Positions 36,861 through 46,038 of a stretch of 64,000 nt of DNA are shown here, one piece after another. The position numbers were made by a program, and so were the translations under genes. The DNA comes from Poseidonia sp038106355 (GTDB taxonomy: Archaea > Thermoplasmatota > Poseidoniia > Poseidoniales > Poseidoniaceae), in assembly GCA_038106355.1 (NCBI GenBank), contig JAYODQ010000006.1, positions 8,271 to 72,270 on the forward strand, in the 5' to 3' direction. The notes under the pieces are model-generated. The model made no database searches. It was not told the DNA's origin and saw only the letters and a list, made by a program, of their open reading frames with translations. The stretch's first letter is position 1; each line of letters starts with the position of its first letter.

Positions 36861-39800
36861 ATGATTGAACTTAGGATGGAACAATGCTTGAAGGAAGTAT
36901 TGGGATATCCGAAGCAAAATAGGCTCAAATCCGCTGTCCGCTCTCCTTCGTGGGAACTCATTGATAAGCCGCACAAAGGCATTCTTTCCTTTGCGATGAA
37001 TGAAGAAGAAATACCAGCAGAGGATGAGGAAAAAAGTTCAACGTCTCAACCTATGAGGTCAAAGGGCCGAAGATTAAGGAACAAAAGTAGAGGGCTCACA
37101 TCAGCAATATCACCGTTTGAATATTTGCCCGAATTAAATGAAATGAATCAATATGATCTTTCTTCAGCTTCAACCCTTGCAATTTTGCTTATTCGAAAGC
37201 AGATGAAAGACCCACAATGGAACGATGATTTTGATGCTCTTGAACAGGTCATGAGAAACGATTGTCTTGAGAAAGGCGTTCATCCGGTTTGGCATATGGT
37301 TGCAGAAAAAACAAATTATCTCACTCAATTCCTGGCATTTTCAAAAGTTAGGCCAAAATCAGAAACATCGACGATACCTTTTGATGTTACCAAAGTAGCA
37401 ATCAATCCGACGAAATCCGCCCAAATCGTACATTTGTTATCTCACGCCTTGGCGACAACAATAGATGCAAATTTGCAAGTTGCAATGAATCGATTAATTG
37501 GACAACTGCAATCTCCTTCTGGTCAAGCAGGTAAAGTTGAACATGAATTACTTGATATGATTGGGGACCACAAATATTTGAGCATCGTGTTGAAATTTTT
37601 CATTCAACAACCCCTCAATGAATTGGACATTGAGTTTCTTCAAAATTCTCAAATCGAAGTCGCTGCACTTCTACATTTGTATCATCAATTCCAACTCAAA
37701 AATTACGCATCGTGGAAGACTGTCATCGAACTGAAAGGCGCGAATGAACTCGAGATGATTCTTCTCGAAACACTTTGGATGAATATCCCCGATGAGGCAT
37801 CTGAACTTTCTTCAGATGAACTTGAAAAGGGGATTGAACGAATTTTAAACATAACAAATTCCAAAACCCAGATTGAAAAAATAAAATGGTGGAAAATGAG
37901 TGCATTGCAAAAAGAAGGAGCAGGCAGCATAGCATTAGAAGTGCTTCAGGATGTATCGATGAGCTCTTCGACCGATATCGACGCATTGTTGAAATTCCTC
38001 ACCATGTTTCCCCAAAAAGACACTTCATCTTGGCTTGAAAAATATTTAGATGTGATCGATATTGATGGATTGAGTGCAATTCTCATTTCAAACCATTACG
38101 AAGGCGAATTACAACTACGTATCGCCCAGAAAATATTCGACACGCATGGTTTAGATGTTGAACAAGAACGAAGTTTTCTCCTGAAAGCGTTTGTGTGTGG
38201 CTTGGATTTTGAACGCTTAGTTCTCTTGTTCAGTTTGGACCCTGTGCTCAGTATGTCCTACCCTTATGATGCGTTATTTTGCTTTCATGCTACACCATCA
38301 GGACTGTCAGCAAACGATGAAAAAAAGTTCAATGAATTGAGATTTCATTCTATTCAAAGTTTAAACGACTCGCAAAGGCCCGATTATTTGTCAGATGCAA
38401 CCGAAGAACTCCTTCTCCTTATGGAAGGAATCCAAAGTGAATCCAACGCCTTAATGAAAACCTTGGGTAATAAGACATACATCGATTTTTTACCAATCAT
38501 CAACGCTCTTCATCACGGTATTGCAGAAGTCAACATCCAACAACACAGACTCGAAGCCGTAAAACTAAGGGTCGATAACATCGATAATTTATCAAACATT
38601 GAACGCCATTTATTCAACGTATTGTTTGCCACCATTTCTGTGAACAATATTCGCCAAGCATTTCACAATCGAATGGAGGATCATGAGCAACGAAAGACAT
38701 TGTCAAGTATCGTCAAAGAACCTTTTTTCACGCTGACTATATTACATACCATTCATGAACTTGTGTTGGATTATGATTTAGGCATTCCTGAATTGGTCGA
38801 GTGGTATCAACGTTGGAGTCCATCTTCTCCGTGGCAAACTCTCTCCCGAGCAGCCAATCATGTCGCACGAAATGAGCAACTCAATGCAGCGAGAGAATAC
38901 AAACGAATTGCAGATCAAATCCATCAGGTTCGAATCCAATCAGATAAAGGGAAACAGAGTGAAGAAGAAGTGAGTTATTACATAGAGCAAGGAGTTTTTG
39001 GCATAGAACAAGAAATTGCGTTGTACAGAAAGGCACTTATCCATTACGCCCATGCTGAACATTGGTCCGAGGCTTTGGAATTACTCGAAAAGAATGCATC
39101 TTTAAAATCGGCCCTCACAAAACGATTCCAACTCTATCTAAATGTGTCTGATTTAGCCAGTCGTCAACAATCTGGACCAGCAACTCGTCGCATTTTGGAC
39201 CATGTTCATAAGAAGCAAGATGCGAAAAATGAACACGATGAAGGTCATCGACATCGGGACACATACGATGAAGAAGAACTTGAAATCTTGCGAAGTTACA
39301 CAACCAGTCACGCGGTTCATTTGCCAGGAAAACCGTTCAATGGTCGGGTGATAGCAGCCCACACCGAATTGTCACGAAATTTGTCGAGAAATCGAGATGA
39401 ATTTGAACGAAGGTACCAAACACTTGCCAAGGAAAAGAAATTGGATACGATGGCTGTCTATCAACTTGCGAAGGATGCAAGTCAGGAGAGTCCTCTTACT
39501 GGATTAAAAATTCTTGAGAGAGCCCAACATCAATCCAATATCACATCAAAGCAACGCGATAGTTTGCAGGCAGCTGAGTTGAATTTATTCAAATCACATG
39601 AGTCTGAAATTGCGCTCAAACACAGAAGTCAGTTACGCCAATTAAATTTGAAGCCTCTTGTTATCGTCGATACCAACATCCTTGTCAACGCGCTCATTGA
39701 AGAGGTGTACGCCCATCTAGGCATTATTATCGGTCATCAACGTTCCTCAATGAACCAAAGTGATTCGCTTGGAGATGTTCTGCCCAATTCTGGGCTTGGT

Positions 39801-40364
39801 GATTTTTTCAGATTTTTGAAAAATCAAGCGGATTCGGGTAAAATTTTCCTCCATGTGCCGGACGTTATTCGCGGCGAATTGGGTATGTTCAAAGATAAAC
39901 GCCGATTAGAAAGACAAATGAATCTTCAATCGATGTACTCAAAATCAAATGGTAATGAAATAACTCAAGAGTTCTTGCAAAAGACAATTGATGACGTAAT
40001 TGATTCTTTTTCGACATGGACGAGCCCAGTTCAAATCGAAGCACTGGAGGATGTTATTACACCAGATATCGAAGAATTTTTTATCCACCACGAAGAAGTG
40101 TTTCAAGAGATTTCAGAGGTGAAGCAGAAGAATGGTGCTACAACTCCTCGAACTGAAATTGCTGGGAAAAAGTATTATCCCGAAGAAAATGATATGCATT
40201 TATTGCATTACACAAAGTCAATTTCGGAACTTGCATCAAAAGATATCGGGGTCGTGCTCATTGCATCATATGACAATGATTTCACCTTTATCTCCCGTTC
40301 GTTGGAGGAATCGTTTGGATTTTCAGTTGTTCGAAATCCAAGAACACTAACTGATTGGCTGTAA
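36861..40364 (+). CDS. Large helical-repeat protein with C-terminal PIN ribonuclease domain
   Basis: 1167 residues. About 900 residues are helical and repeat-like (for example YRKALIHYAHAEHWSEALELL and GLKILERAQHQ, TPR-like). The last 230 form a PIN domain: VIVDTNILVNAL with the first Asp, a Glu in VIRGELGMF, NDMHLL and ASYDNDFTF with the late Asp residues. PIN domains are Mg2+-dependent RNases. The long repeat section could bind RNA or protein partners. ATG 36861 follows gaggt at 6 bp; ATG 36996 is the alternative. No antitoxin gene lies beside it. Confidence 0.75.
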   Translation: MIELRMEQCLKEVLGYPKQNRLKSAVRSPSWELIDKPHKGILSFAMNEEEIPAEDEEKSSTSQPMRSKGRRLRNKSRGLTSAISPFEYLPELNEMNQYDLSSASTLAILLIRKQMKDPQWNDDFDALEQVMRNDCLEKGVHPVWHMVAEKTNYLTQFLAFSKVRPKSETSTIPFDVTKVAINPTKSAQIVHLLSHALATTIDANLQVAMNRLIGQLQSPSGQAGKVEHELLDMIGDHKYLSIVLKFFIQQPLNELDIEFLQNSQIEVAALLHLYHQFQLKNYASWKTVIELKGANELEMILLETLWMNIPDEASELSSDELEKGIERILNITNSKTQIEKIKWWKMSALQKEGAGSIALEVLQDVSMSSSTDIDALLKFLTMFPQKDTSSWLEKYLDVIDIDGLSAILISNHYEGELQLRIAQKIFDTHGLDVEQERSFLLKAFVCGLDFERLVLLFSLDPVLSMSYPYDALFCFHATPSGLSANDEKKFNELRFHSIQSLNDSQRPDYLSDATEELLLLMEGIQSESNALMKTLGNKTYIDFLPIINALHHGIAEVNIQQHRLEAVKLRVDNIDNLSNIERHLFNVLFATISVNNIRQAFHNRMEDHEQRKTLSSIVKEPFFTLTILHTIHELVLDYDLGIPELVEWYQRWSPSSPWQTLSRAANHVARNEQLNAAREYKRIADQIHQVRIQSDKGKQSEEEVSYYIEQGVFGIEQEIALYRKALIHYAHAEHWSEALELLEKNASLKSALTKRFQLYLNVSDLASRQQSGPATRRILDHVHKKQDAKNEHDEGHRHRDTYDEEELEILRSYTTSHAVHLPGKPFNGRVIAAHTELSRNLSRNRDEFERRYQTLAKEKKLDTMAVYQLAKDASQESPLTGLKILERAQHQSNITSKQRDSLQAAELNLFKSHESEIALKHRSQLRQLNLKPLVIVDTNILVNALIEEVYAHLGIIIGHQRSSMNQSDSLGDVLPNSGLGDFFRFLKNQADSGKIFLHVPDVIRGELGMFKDKRRLERQMNLQSMYSKSNGNEITQEFLQKTIDDVIDSFSTWTSPVQIEALEDVITPDIEEFFIHHEEVFQEISEVKQKNGATTPRTEIAGKKYYPEENDMHLLHYTKSISELASKDIGVVLIASYDNDFTFISRSLEESFGFSVVRNPRTLTDWL

Positions 40365-40365
40365 T

Positions 40366-40734
40366 TTAGACAAATTGAGGGACAGTTGTTCCAGATTTGG
40401 TCGGCTTGAGTGAATCCTCATTTACCATGTCAATCAAATCTTTTCCTAAGATCATGGCGCATGATAATTCTGTTCGGTCCGTTACTGATACTTCTATATC
40501 GTACGTGGTTCTACCGACTCGAATTTTCGCTTCAACCAATCGACGGGTTTGCTTTCCCATCGCATTCCGAACTTGAATTTCACCGATTTCTTTCAAACCA
40601 AGCGCTTTTGCTAATTTTTTATCGATTGAACATCGTGCTGCGCCAGTATCGATTTTAGCCTTCAAACGAATCCACCATTTTCGCTTTCCTCCACCTTTGA
40701 GGCTTACCCAACGGGCCTCAAACGATTTTGCCAT
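40366..40734 (-). CDS. RimB-like retropepsin (formerly 'ATP-dependent zinc protease')
   Basis: 122 residues. The block AKIDTGAARCSI carries the retropepsin DTGA active-site motif; later come VRNAMGKQTRRL, a VTDRTEL stretch and MILGKDLI, in the order of the Zn_protease/RimB family. Characterised RimB proteins are retropepsin-like and work with RimK ATP-grasp ligases on poly-glutamate tails. ATG 40734 has gaggtg 6 bp before it; GTG at 40743 is rejected. Converges with the PIN gene with 1 bp between the stops, and starts 15 bp after the Icd stop on the same strand. Confidence 0.78.
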   Translation of the reverse strand: MAKSFEARWVSLKGGGKRKWWIRLKAKIDTGAARCSIDKKLAKALGLKEIGEIQVRNAMGKQTRRLVEAKIRVGRTTYDIEVSVTDRTELSCAMILGKDLIDMVNEDSLKPTKSGTTVPQFV

Positions 40735-40749
40735 CGTTGTCACCTCAAA

Positions 40750-42060
40750 TTACATGTGTTGAATGATTTCATTTCCGAATTCGCTGCACGACACAAGGGT
40801 CGCACCATCCATCAGCCGTTCAAAATCATAGGTCACGGTCCCTGCTGAAATTGCACCCTCCATCCCTTTGATGATGAGATTCGCAGCCTCTATCCAACCC
40901 ATGTGTCTCAACATCATTTCTGCACTTAGAATAAGAGAACCTGGATTCACCTTATCTTGCCCAGCGTATTTTGGAGCAGTGCCGTGTGTTGCTTCAAAGA
41001 TTGCATGACCACTCGTGTAGTTGATGTTAGCGCCTGGTGCAATTCCAATTCCGCCAACTTGTGCTGCGAGAGCATCGCTGAGATAATCTCCATTAAGGTT
41101 GAGGGTTGCAATCACGTCGTATTCTTTTGGCCTCAGTAAGATTTGTTGAAGCATAGCGTCAGCTATGACATCCTTGATGATGATTCCTGCTCCATTTTTC
41201 CCTTCAGGAATCACATGCCACGGTCCTCCTTCAAACGGTACAGCACCGAAGAATTCTCGTGCGACTTTGTAAGACCAATCCGCAAACGAACCTTCAGTGA
41301 ATTTCATGATGTTCCCTTTGTGAACGATGGTTACGTTGGGTCTGTTATTTTGGATTGCGTATTCAATTGCACTGTGAACAAGACGTTCAGTTCCAAGGTA
41401 ACTTACTGGCTTGAGACCAATGCCAACGGTGACAGGAAGGTCACGGGATGGTGCTCCAATGGATGTTAAAGCATTGATCCACTGGTCTGATTTTTCTTTG
41501 GTTCCAAAGCGAATTTTTGCATATCTTGCGGGGAAATGCTCTGAAAGCATTCGAAGAAACGAGGCATTGTCTTCAGTTCCTGCCTCAAATTCAATTCCAG
41601 CGTAAATATCTTCGGTGTTTTCCCTAAAAATTACCATGTCCACGTTTTGTGGCTCTCGCACCGGAGCTGGTACTCCATTGTACCATCGAACAGGTCGAAC
41701 ACACGCAAATAAATCGAGTTGTTGTCGAAGAGCAACATTGAGGGAACGAATACCTCCCCCCACAGGAGTTGTAAGTGGCCCTTTGATAGAAACGAATCCT
41801 TCTGACATGGCTTGCAAAGTAGCTTCAGGCAACCATTCACCGGTGGCATGAAATGCTTTTTCTCCAGCCAAAACTTCATTCCAGTGAATTTTTTTGCTAC
41901 CCCCGTAAGCTTTCTCGACAGCAGCATCAACGACTTTGAGCATAACAGGTGAGATGTCAATACCTATTCCATCACCTTCAATGTAGTGTACGATGGGTTC
42001 ATCCGGTACGTGTAGTGTTCCGTTTTCAAAGGATATTGGCATTCCTGTCATGACTCTCAT
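40750..42060 (-). CDS. icd: NADP-dependent isocitrate dehydrogenase
   Basis: 436 residues; oxidises isocitrate to 2-oxoglutarate in the TCA cycle. It is strikingly like E. coli Icd over its whole length: IRSLNVALRQ (the loop holding the phosphorylated serine in E. coli), MVIFRENTEDIYAG, VHKGNIMKFTEG, HGTAPKYAGQDKVNPGS (Lys-Tyr pair that selects NADP) and TVTYDFERLMDG. ATG at 42060 is used; ATGs at 42051 and 42042 are possible. The retropepsin-like gene follows by 15 bp. Confidence 0.93.
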   Translation of the reverse strand: MRVMTGMPISFENGTLHVPDEPIVHYIEGDGIGIDISPVMLKVVDAAVEKAYGGSKKIHWNEVLAGEKAFHATGEWLPEATLQAMSEGFVSIKGPLTTPVGGGIRSLNVALRQQLDLFACVRPVRWYNGVPAPVREPQNVDMVIFRENTEDIYAGIEFEAGTEDNASFLRMLSEHFPARYAKIRFGTKEKSDQWINALTSIGAPSRDLPVTVGIGLKPVSYLGTERLVHSAIEYAIQNNRPNVTIVHKGNIMKFTEGSFADWSYKVAREFFGAVPFEGGPWHVIPEGKNGAGIIIKDVIADAMLQQILLRPKEYDVIATLNLNGDYLSDALAAQVGGIGIAPGANINYTSGHAIFEATHGTAPKYAGQDKVNPGSLILSAEMMLRHMGWIEAANLIIKGMEGAISAGTVTYDFERLMDGATLVSCSEFGNEIIQHM

Positions 42061-42109
42061 GTCTTGCGACCGACATCTCCTTCAAGAATGAAACGCACGC
42101 AATTTATTG

Positions 42110-42496
42110 ATGAAGGCGAGCGTTAGGTGGGGTGGCGGAACAAAAATAACTGGAGTAACCTCTCTAGGACAGGAATTAAACTTGGATTGGGAGGAGGGCC
42201 CTTCTCCAATGCAAGTGACACTCCAAATGATCGGGGCCTGTTCACTGGTTGATGTGGTCATTGGACTCAAAGATAGAGCATTTGATGATGTTTGGGTCGA
42301 ATGTGATGCTATTCGAGCCACAGATTACCCTCGCATTTTTACGAACATTCACATGGAGTACCATGTGAAAGGTAATGTTCCGTTGAACTTGGTCCAGCGA
42401 ATTGTGGAAAAGAGCCATGAAAAGTATTGTAGTGTTTCAAACATGCTGAGCCAGTCTGTTTCCATTACTTTTGAAGTAAAGGTTCATTCAGATTGA
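42110..42496 (+). CDS. OsmC/Ohr family protein
   Basis: 128 residues. Family blocks are GPSPMQVTLQMIGACSLVDVV with the first redox cysteine, PRIFTNIHMEY, and EKYCSVSNML with the second cysteine. OsmC proteins reduce organic hydroperoxides using the Cys pair. ATG 42110 follows a TTG at 42107 that is less likely. The end overlaps the convergent acidic protein by 9 bp. Confidence 0.85.
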   Translation: MKASVRWGGGTKITGVTSLGQELNLDWEEGPSPMQVTLQMIGACSLVDVVIGLKDRAFDDVWVECDAIRATDYPRIFTNIHMEYHVKGNVPLNLVQRIVEKSHEKYCSVSNMLSQSVSITFEVKVHSD

Positions 42497-42958
42497 TGGA
42501 GTGTTGAACTGTTTTTTCATCACCGATTGCAAAACTTTCAACAATTGCGTAAAAAATTCATTCCATTTTTCTGGTAAATTCTTAGGTGAAGTAAGCCCAA
42601 CAAAAGTGTCATCTTTTTGAAGCACTGTTGCAAATGGACGAATCTTTTCACCATGACTGTCGGAAAGTTCGAGCAAAAGGTGGTAAGCATCTCTGTCCCT
42701 TTTGATGAGAACAGAGTTCACATCCAATTCCATTTCATGTCTCTGAATAGTTTGCAGCAACTGGGCATCGGAAGCAATTTCCTTTTGGGCTAAGATTCGT
42801 AACAAATCTTCTATGCTCTCCTCTTGTTCAGTATCGCCTTCCATAAATGCTTCAAGTGGGTCGGACAAAGAGGGTTGTTCAATGATATTTGGTTGGTTTA
42901 CCCCCAACACCATGAAGATATCAATGTCATCATCGTCGTCAAAATCGTCCTCAATCAT
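42488..42958 (-). CDS. Acidic protein of unknown function
   Basis: 156 residues. The first 60 are very acidic (starts MIEDDFDDDDDID), the remainder looks like a compact alpha/beta domain with ELDVNSVLIKRDRDAYHLLLEL and KWNEFFTQLLKVLQSVMKKQF. No family recognised. It overlaps the OsmC gene end by 9 bp tail to tail and diverges from the anchor-V domain gene; the 99-bp gap upstream is AT-rich. Confidence 0.58.
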   Translation of the reverse strand: MIEDDFDDDDDIDIFMVLGVNQPNIIEQPSLSDPLEAFMEGDTEQEESIEDLLRILAQKEIASDAQLLQTIQRHEMELDVNSVLIKRDRDAYHLLLELSDSHGEKIRPFATVLQKDDTFVGLTSPKNLPEKWNEFFTQLLKVLQSVMKKQFNTPSI

Positions 42959-43057
42959 AAGTATGTGTCACTCCATTCAAATATAAATCATCGTTTTCTT
43001 TGAATGTGAATTGCATCAAGAACAAGCCTCAAAAAGTAGGGTTGAAGTCATAAGGTA

Positions 43058-43675
43058 ATGAGGTGGGTGTTTGTATGGTTCACTCTCCTTGTATTCCTTG
43101 TTAGCCCATCATTTCTCTCAACAAATGCGAGTCAACTGGGGGTTGGTGATGCAGCCAATGAGGGTTGTCAATGCCATACCTTCTCTTCAAACACGGTGAT
43201 TCATGTTGATGGCCTTCCTCAACGTTTCGAATCAAATATGACATTGAATATTACGATTTCATTAGAGAGTTCGATTCCTCTGGTCGAGGGTCAACATAAT
43301 GGCGGCTTCCGATTGGAGTACATTGGAGACGGCCTTGTCGCACCCTCCAATCTTTCGCTGATACAAGAATTGGATGGCTTTCTTACACACACTGAAAACG
43401 GTTCACTTCTTCGAGAATGGGTCATAGTTTGGACGACACCAGTCGATAACTCATCCGTGGTTGAATTTCGAGTGTATGGAAATGCAGTAAATGGCAACAA
43501 TGCACCAACTGGAGATGGTTGGTCTGAGTTGGTTGTCAAAGTTCCTGGTATCCAAAGCAATGAAAATTTTTCACTTGATGATGCACAGGATATTGATTAC
43601 ACTGATATTGCAATTCTTATCCTTGGTCTTTTGTTGCTTGGATATTTGTTGTGGAGCAGTTTTAGGTCTAATTGA
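43058..43675 (+). CDS. Secreted, membrane-anchored 'choice-of-anchor V'-like protein
   Basis: 205 residues. A signal peptide (residues 1-24, ending near TNASQ), a cysteine motif GCQCHTF, a beta-rich body with GGFRLEYIGDG and VEFRVYGNAVNGNN, and a C-terminal membrane helix (residues 183-200). The body order matches the choice-of-anchor V domain, in which a CxxCH-like motif near the N terminus is common. Here only one residue separates the cysteines, so covalent heme attachment is doubtful. Overlaps the ftsZ end by 8 bp. Confidence 0.68.
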   Translation: MRWVFVWFTLLVFLVSPSFLSTNASQLGVGDAANEGCQCHTFSSNTVIHVDGLPQRFESNMTLNITISLESSIPLVEGQHNGGFRLEYIGDGLVAPSNLSLIQELDGFLTHTENGSLLREWVIVWTTPVDNSSVVEFRVYGNAVNGNNAPTGDGWSELVVKVPGIQSNENFSLDDAQDIDYTDIAILILGLLLLGYLLWSSFRSN

Positions 43676-44798
43676 CGAATTCTATACTTTGATTTCGCAA
43701 AGCTCGCAACTGACGATTTTCGTTTGAACCATGAATTTGAGCACTCTTTACCCCCGTGAGTACAATCATAACTCGAATTTCATCACCCATTGAATCATCA
43801 ACAGCAGCTCCCCAGATAATCTTGGCATGAGGAGAAATACGTTGTTGAATCAATTGGGCACAGATTTCTGCTTCCCCAAGGCTGAGGGAGGCGCCTCCAA
43901 CAACATTGATGAGTGCACCACGGGCATCGGAGGTATCCATTTCGAGCAATGGCGATTCGAAGGCTTCCAGTGTTGCCTTTGTTGCTCTTTCTGGCCCACG
44001 ACCAGAACCAAGGCCGATCATCGCAACCCCGCTGCCCGATTGTATTACGGAACGCAAGTCCTCAAAGTCGAGATTCACCATTCCTTCGGTGGTGAGGAGT
44101 TCTGTCACGCCTGTAATCGAGCGAACAAGCAATTCATCGCCAACCCTGAAGGCTTTGGCAATTGGTAAATCTTTCACGCCCTCAATTTCAAGGAGGCGCT
44201 CGTTTGGAATGACAAGAATAGTATCGCAGAATTCTCTCAATCGTTCGAGTCCCCATTCTGCGTTTTGCTTTCGAAGCGAACCTTCGGATTTGAACGGATA
44301 GGTTACAACTGCAAGTGTTAGTGCTCCCTGTTGCTTTGCGAGCCGGGCGAGTTGGCCAGCGGCACCTGTTCCTGAACCGCCACCCATGCCTGCTGTGATA
44401 ATAGCAAGTTGAGTATCATCTGTGATTCGTCGAAGGGCATTTTCGGATTCCAAAGCAGCTGCTTCACCTTTGGTGGGGTCTCCACCTGCGCCTCGTCCGC
44501 GAGCCGTTCTGCCGATCAAGATTTTTTGTTCGAGTGGTGATTGCAGTAAGGCTTGGGCATCGGTATTAATTGCATAACCAGTAACATACGAGGAGTCGAA
44601 CAACCCCTCCTCATGCAATCTGTTAATTGCATTGCATCCAGCACCACCTACGCCGTACACTCGAATCCTTGGTTGCAAGGATTCCAAAAGTGCTCTAAGT
44701 TCTGCATCACTGCCTTCATCGAGATGAATTGGTGGTGTAGAATCGGATTGCAATTCGTCTTCAGATAAATGTAACACTCGTTCGATGAGATGGCGCAT
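43668..44798 (-). CDS. ftsZ: Cell division GTPase FtsZ
   Basis: 376 residues. Tubulin-family GTPase forming the division ring. Blocks are YGVGGAGCNAINRL, ARGRGAGGDPTKG, the tubulin signature GMGGGSGTGAAG (Ser where most FtsZ have Thr), IPNERLLEI, and the T7 loop NLDFEDLRSV. ATG 44798 has ggtgg 10 bp upstream; the TTG at 44840 extends it without family support. Downstream of radA on the same strand, separated by about 86 bp. Confidence 0.92.
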   Translation of the reverse strand: MRHLIERVLHLSEDELQSDSTPPIHLDEGSDAELRALLESLQPRIRVYGVGGAGCNAINRLHEEGLFDSSYVTGYAINTDAQALLQSPLEQKILIGRTARGRGAGGDPTKGEAAALESENALRRITDDTQLAIITAGMGGGSGTGAAGQLARLAKQQGALTLAVVTYPFKSEGSLRKQNAEWGLERLREFCDTILVIPNERLLEIEGVKDLPIAKAFRVGDELLVRSITGVTELLTTEGMVNLDFEDLRSVIQSGSGVAMIGLGSGRGPERATKATLEAFESPLLEMDTSDARGALINVVGGASLSLGEAEICAQLIQQRISPHAKIIWGAAVDDSMGDEIRVMIVLTGVKSAQIHGSNENRQLRALRNQSIEFVN

Positions 44799-44884
44799 GG
44801 ATAATTTTCCACCGAACACATTTTGAATGTGCCGCTTCAAAGGAGGCTAATCATTGCGATTTTCAAAGGAAAATTGTTTTTCCG

Positions 44885-45910
44885 TCAGTCTCGAAGACCG
44901 TCTTGTGTCACTTCGTAGACACATTCTCCGTCTGGCAAGTTTGGGGAGTCGACAAGTCGTGCTATCCTTCTGCCACCCTTCGCCTTTCGGAGATACAATC
45001 TGAATGTACTTGCGTGTGCTAAGATGTGCCCTCCAATTGGTTTGGTAGGGTCTCCCCATAGGGCATCAGGTTTGGCATGAACTTGATTGGTGACCAACAC
45101 AAGGGCGTTGTTCACATCGGCAAGTTGCTTCAAATCTTTGAGGTGACTGTTGAGTTTTTGTTGTCGACGTGCAAGCATGCCCCGACCAATGAATTCCGCT
45201 CTAAAGTGACTGGTTAAAGAATCGACAATGATCATTTTTACTTTCAATCCTTTGCTCATTCTCTTGATTTCATCCGTAAGCAGCATTTGATGAGCTGAAT
45301 TGTATGCTCTTGCTACATGAATACGTGATAAGACATAATCTGGGTCAAGTCCGTGACCCCTCGCCATTTGAGAGATTCGCTCAGGACGAAAAGTATCTTC
45401 TGTATCGATATAAAATACATCACCATCGAGGCCGCCTTGGTCAATTGGTAACGTACAATTTACGGCGAGTTGGTGCCCAATTTGGGTTTTCCCGCTGCCG
45501 AATTCACCGTAAACCTCGACAAGGGCTTGTGTTTCAAAACCTCCACCGAGGAGGTCATCGATTGACTGAACCTTTGAGGATAATTTCTGTACTTCTTTTC
45601 TTCGTTCGAGGAGGGCATCCCCGGAAACGAATCCACCGATGTTGGCCATTTTCTTCGCCGCAGCAATTATTTTTGCTGCAACTGCTTCACCGAGTTCTGC
45701 TTCTTCTGAAAGATCTGAAGGTGACATCACCGCAAGGGAAAGAAGTTCTTCAAAACCTGCTTCCCTCAACTTTTCTGCTGTTGCAGGTCCTACACCTGGT
45801 AGGTCTTCAATGGTCAACTCTGGTACTTCATCTTCCATTGGTATTGACTCTTCAATCGGTGACGCTTTGTCTTTTTCATCTGTTTGTATGGCTTTCGTTT
45901 TTGCTGGCAT
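44885..45910 (-). CDS. radA: DNA repair and recombination protein RadA
   Basis: 341 residues. The archaeal RecA/Rad51 homologue for strand exchange. N-terminal helix-hairpin-helix domain (LTIEDLPGVGPATAEKL, residues about 34-95), Walker A GEFGSGKT, Walker B MIIVDSLTSHF, and VTNQVHAKPDA in the L2 region, with HILAHASTFRLYL near the C terminus. ATG 45910 gives the normal family start; the frame is open to 45958. A TATA-like box at 45931-45940 suggests a leaderless message. Confidence 0.94.
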   Translation of the reverse strand: MPAKTKAIQTDEKDKASPIEESIPMEDEVPELTIEDLPGVGPATAEKLREAGFEELLSLAVMSPSDLSEEAELGEAVAAKIIAAAKKMANIGGFVSGDALLERRKEVQKLSSKVQSIDDLLGGGFETQALVEVYGEFGSGKTQIGHQLAVNCTLPIDQGGLDGDVFYIDTEDTFRPERISQMARGHGLDPDYVLSRIHVARAYNSAHQMLLTDEIKRMSKGLKVKMIIVDSLTSHFRAEFIGRGMLARRQQKLNSHLKDLKQLADVNNALVLVTNQVHAKPDALWGDPTKPIGGHILAHASTFRLYLRKAKGGRRIARLVDSPNLPDGECVYEVTQDGLRD

Positions 45911-45930
45911 GAACGGAGAACATCTGCCAT

Positions 45931-45940
45931 CTCTATATGA
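45931..45940 (-). promoter_or_regulatory. Candidate TATA box of radA
   Basis: On the minus strand tcatatagag lies 21-30 bp before the radA ATG at 45910. No ribosome site follows it, so leaderless transcription is likely. Confidence 0.45.
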
Positions 45941-46038
45941 AAGGTGAAAAGACTGCAATGGAATTATTTTCTTTGAAAAATGACGCTAATGTTCCGCTAT
46001 GGGCTGTTTTTTTACTTTTAATTCATTTTAATACTCAG

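Noticed and set aside
44847..45059. 70-residue minus-strand frame at the end of radA
   Set aside because: It lies in another frame inside the radA C-terminus and has no family similarity.
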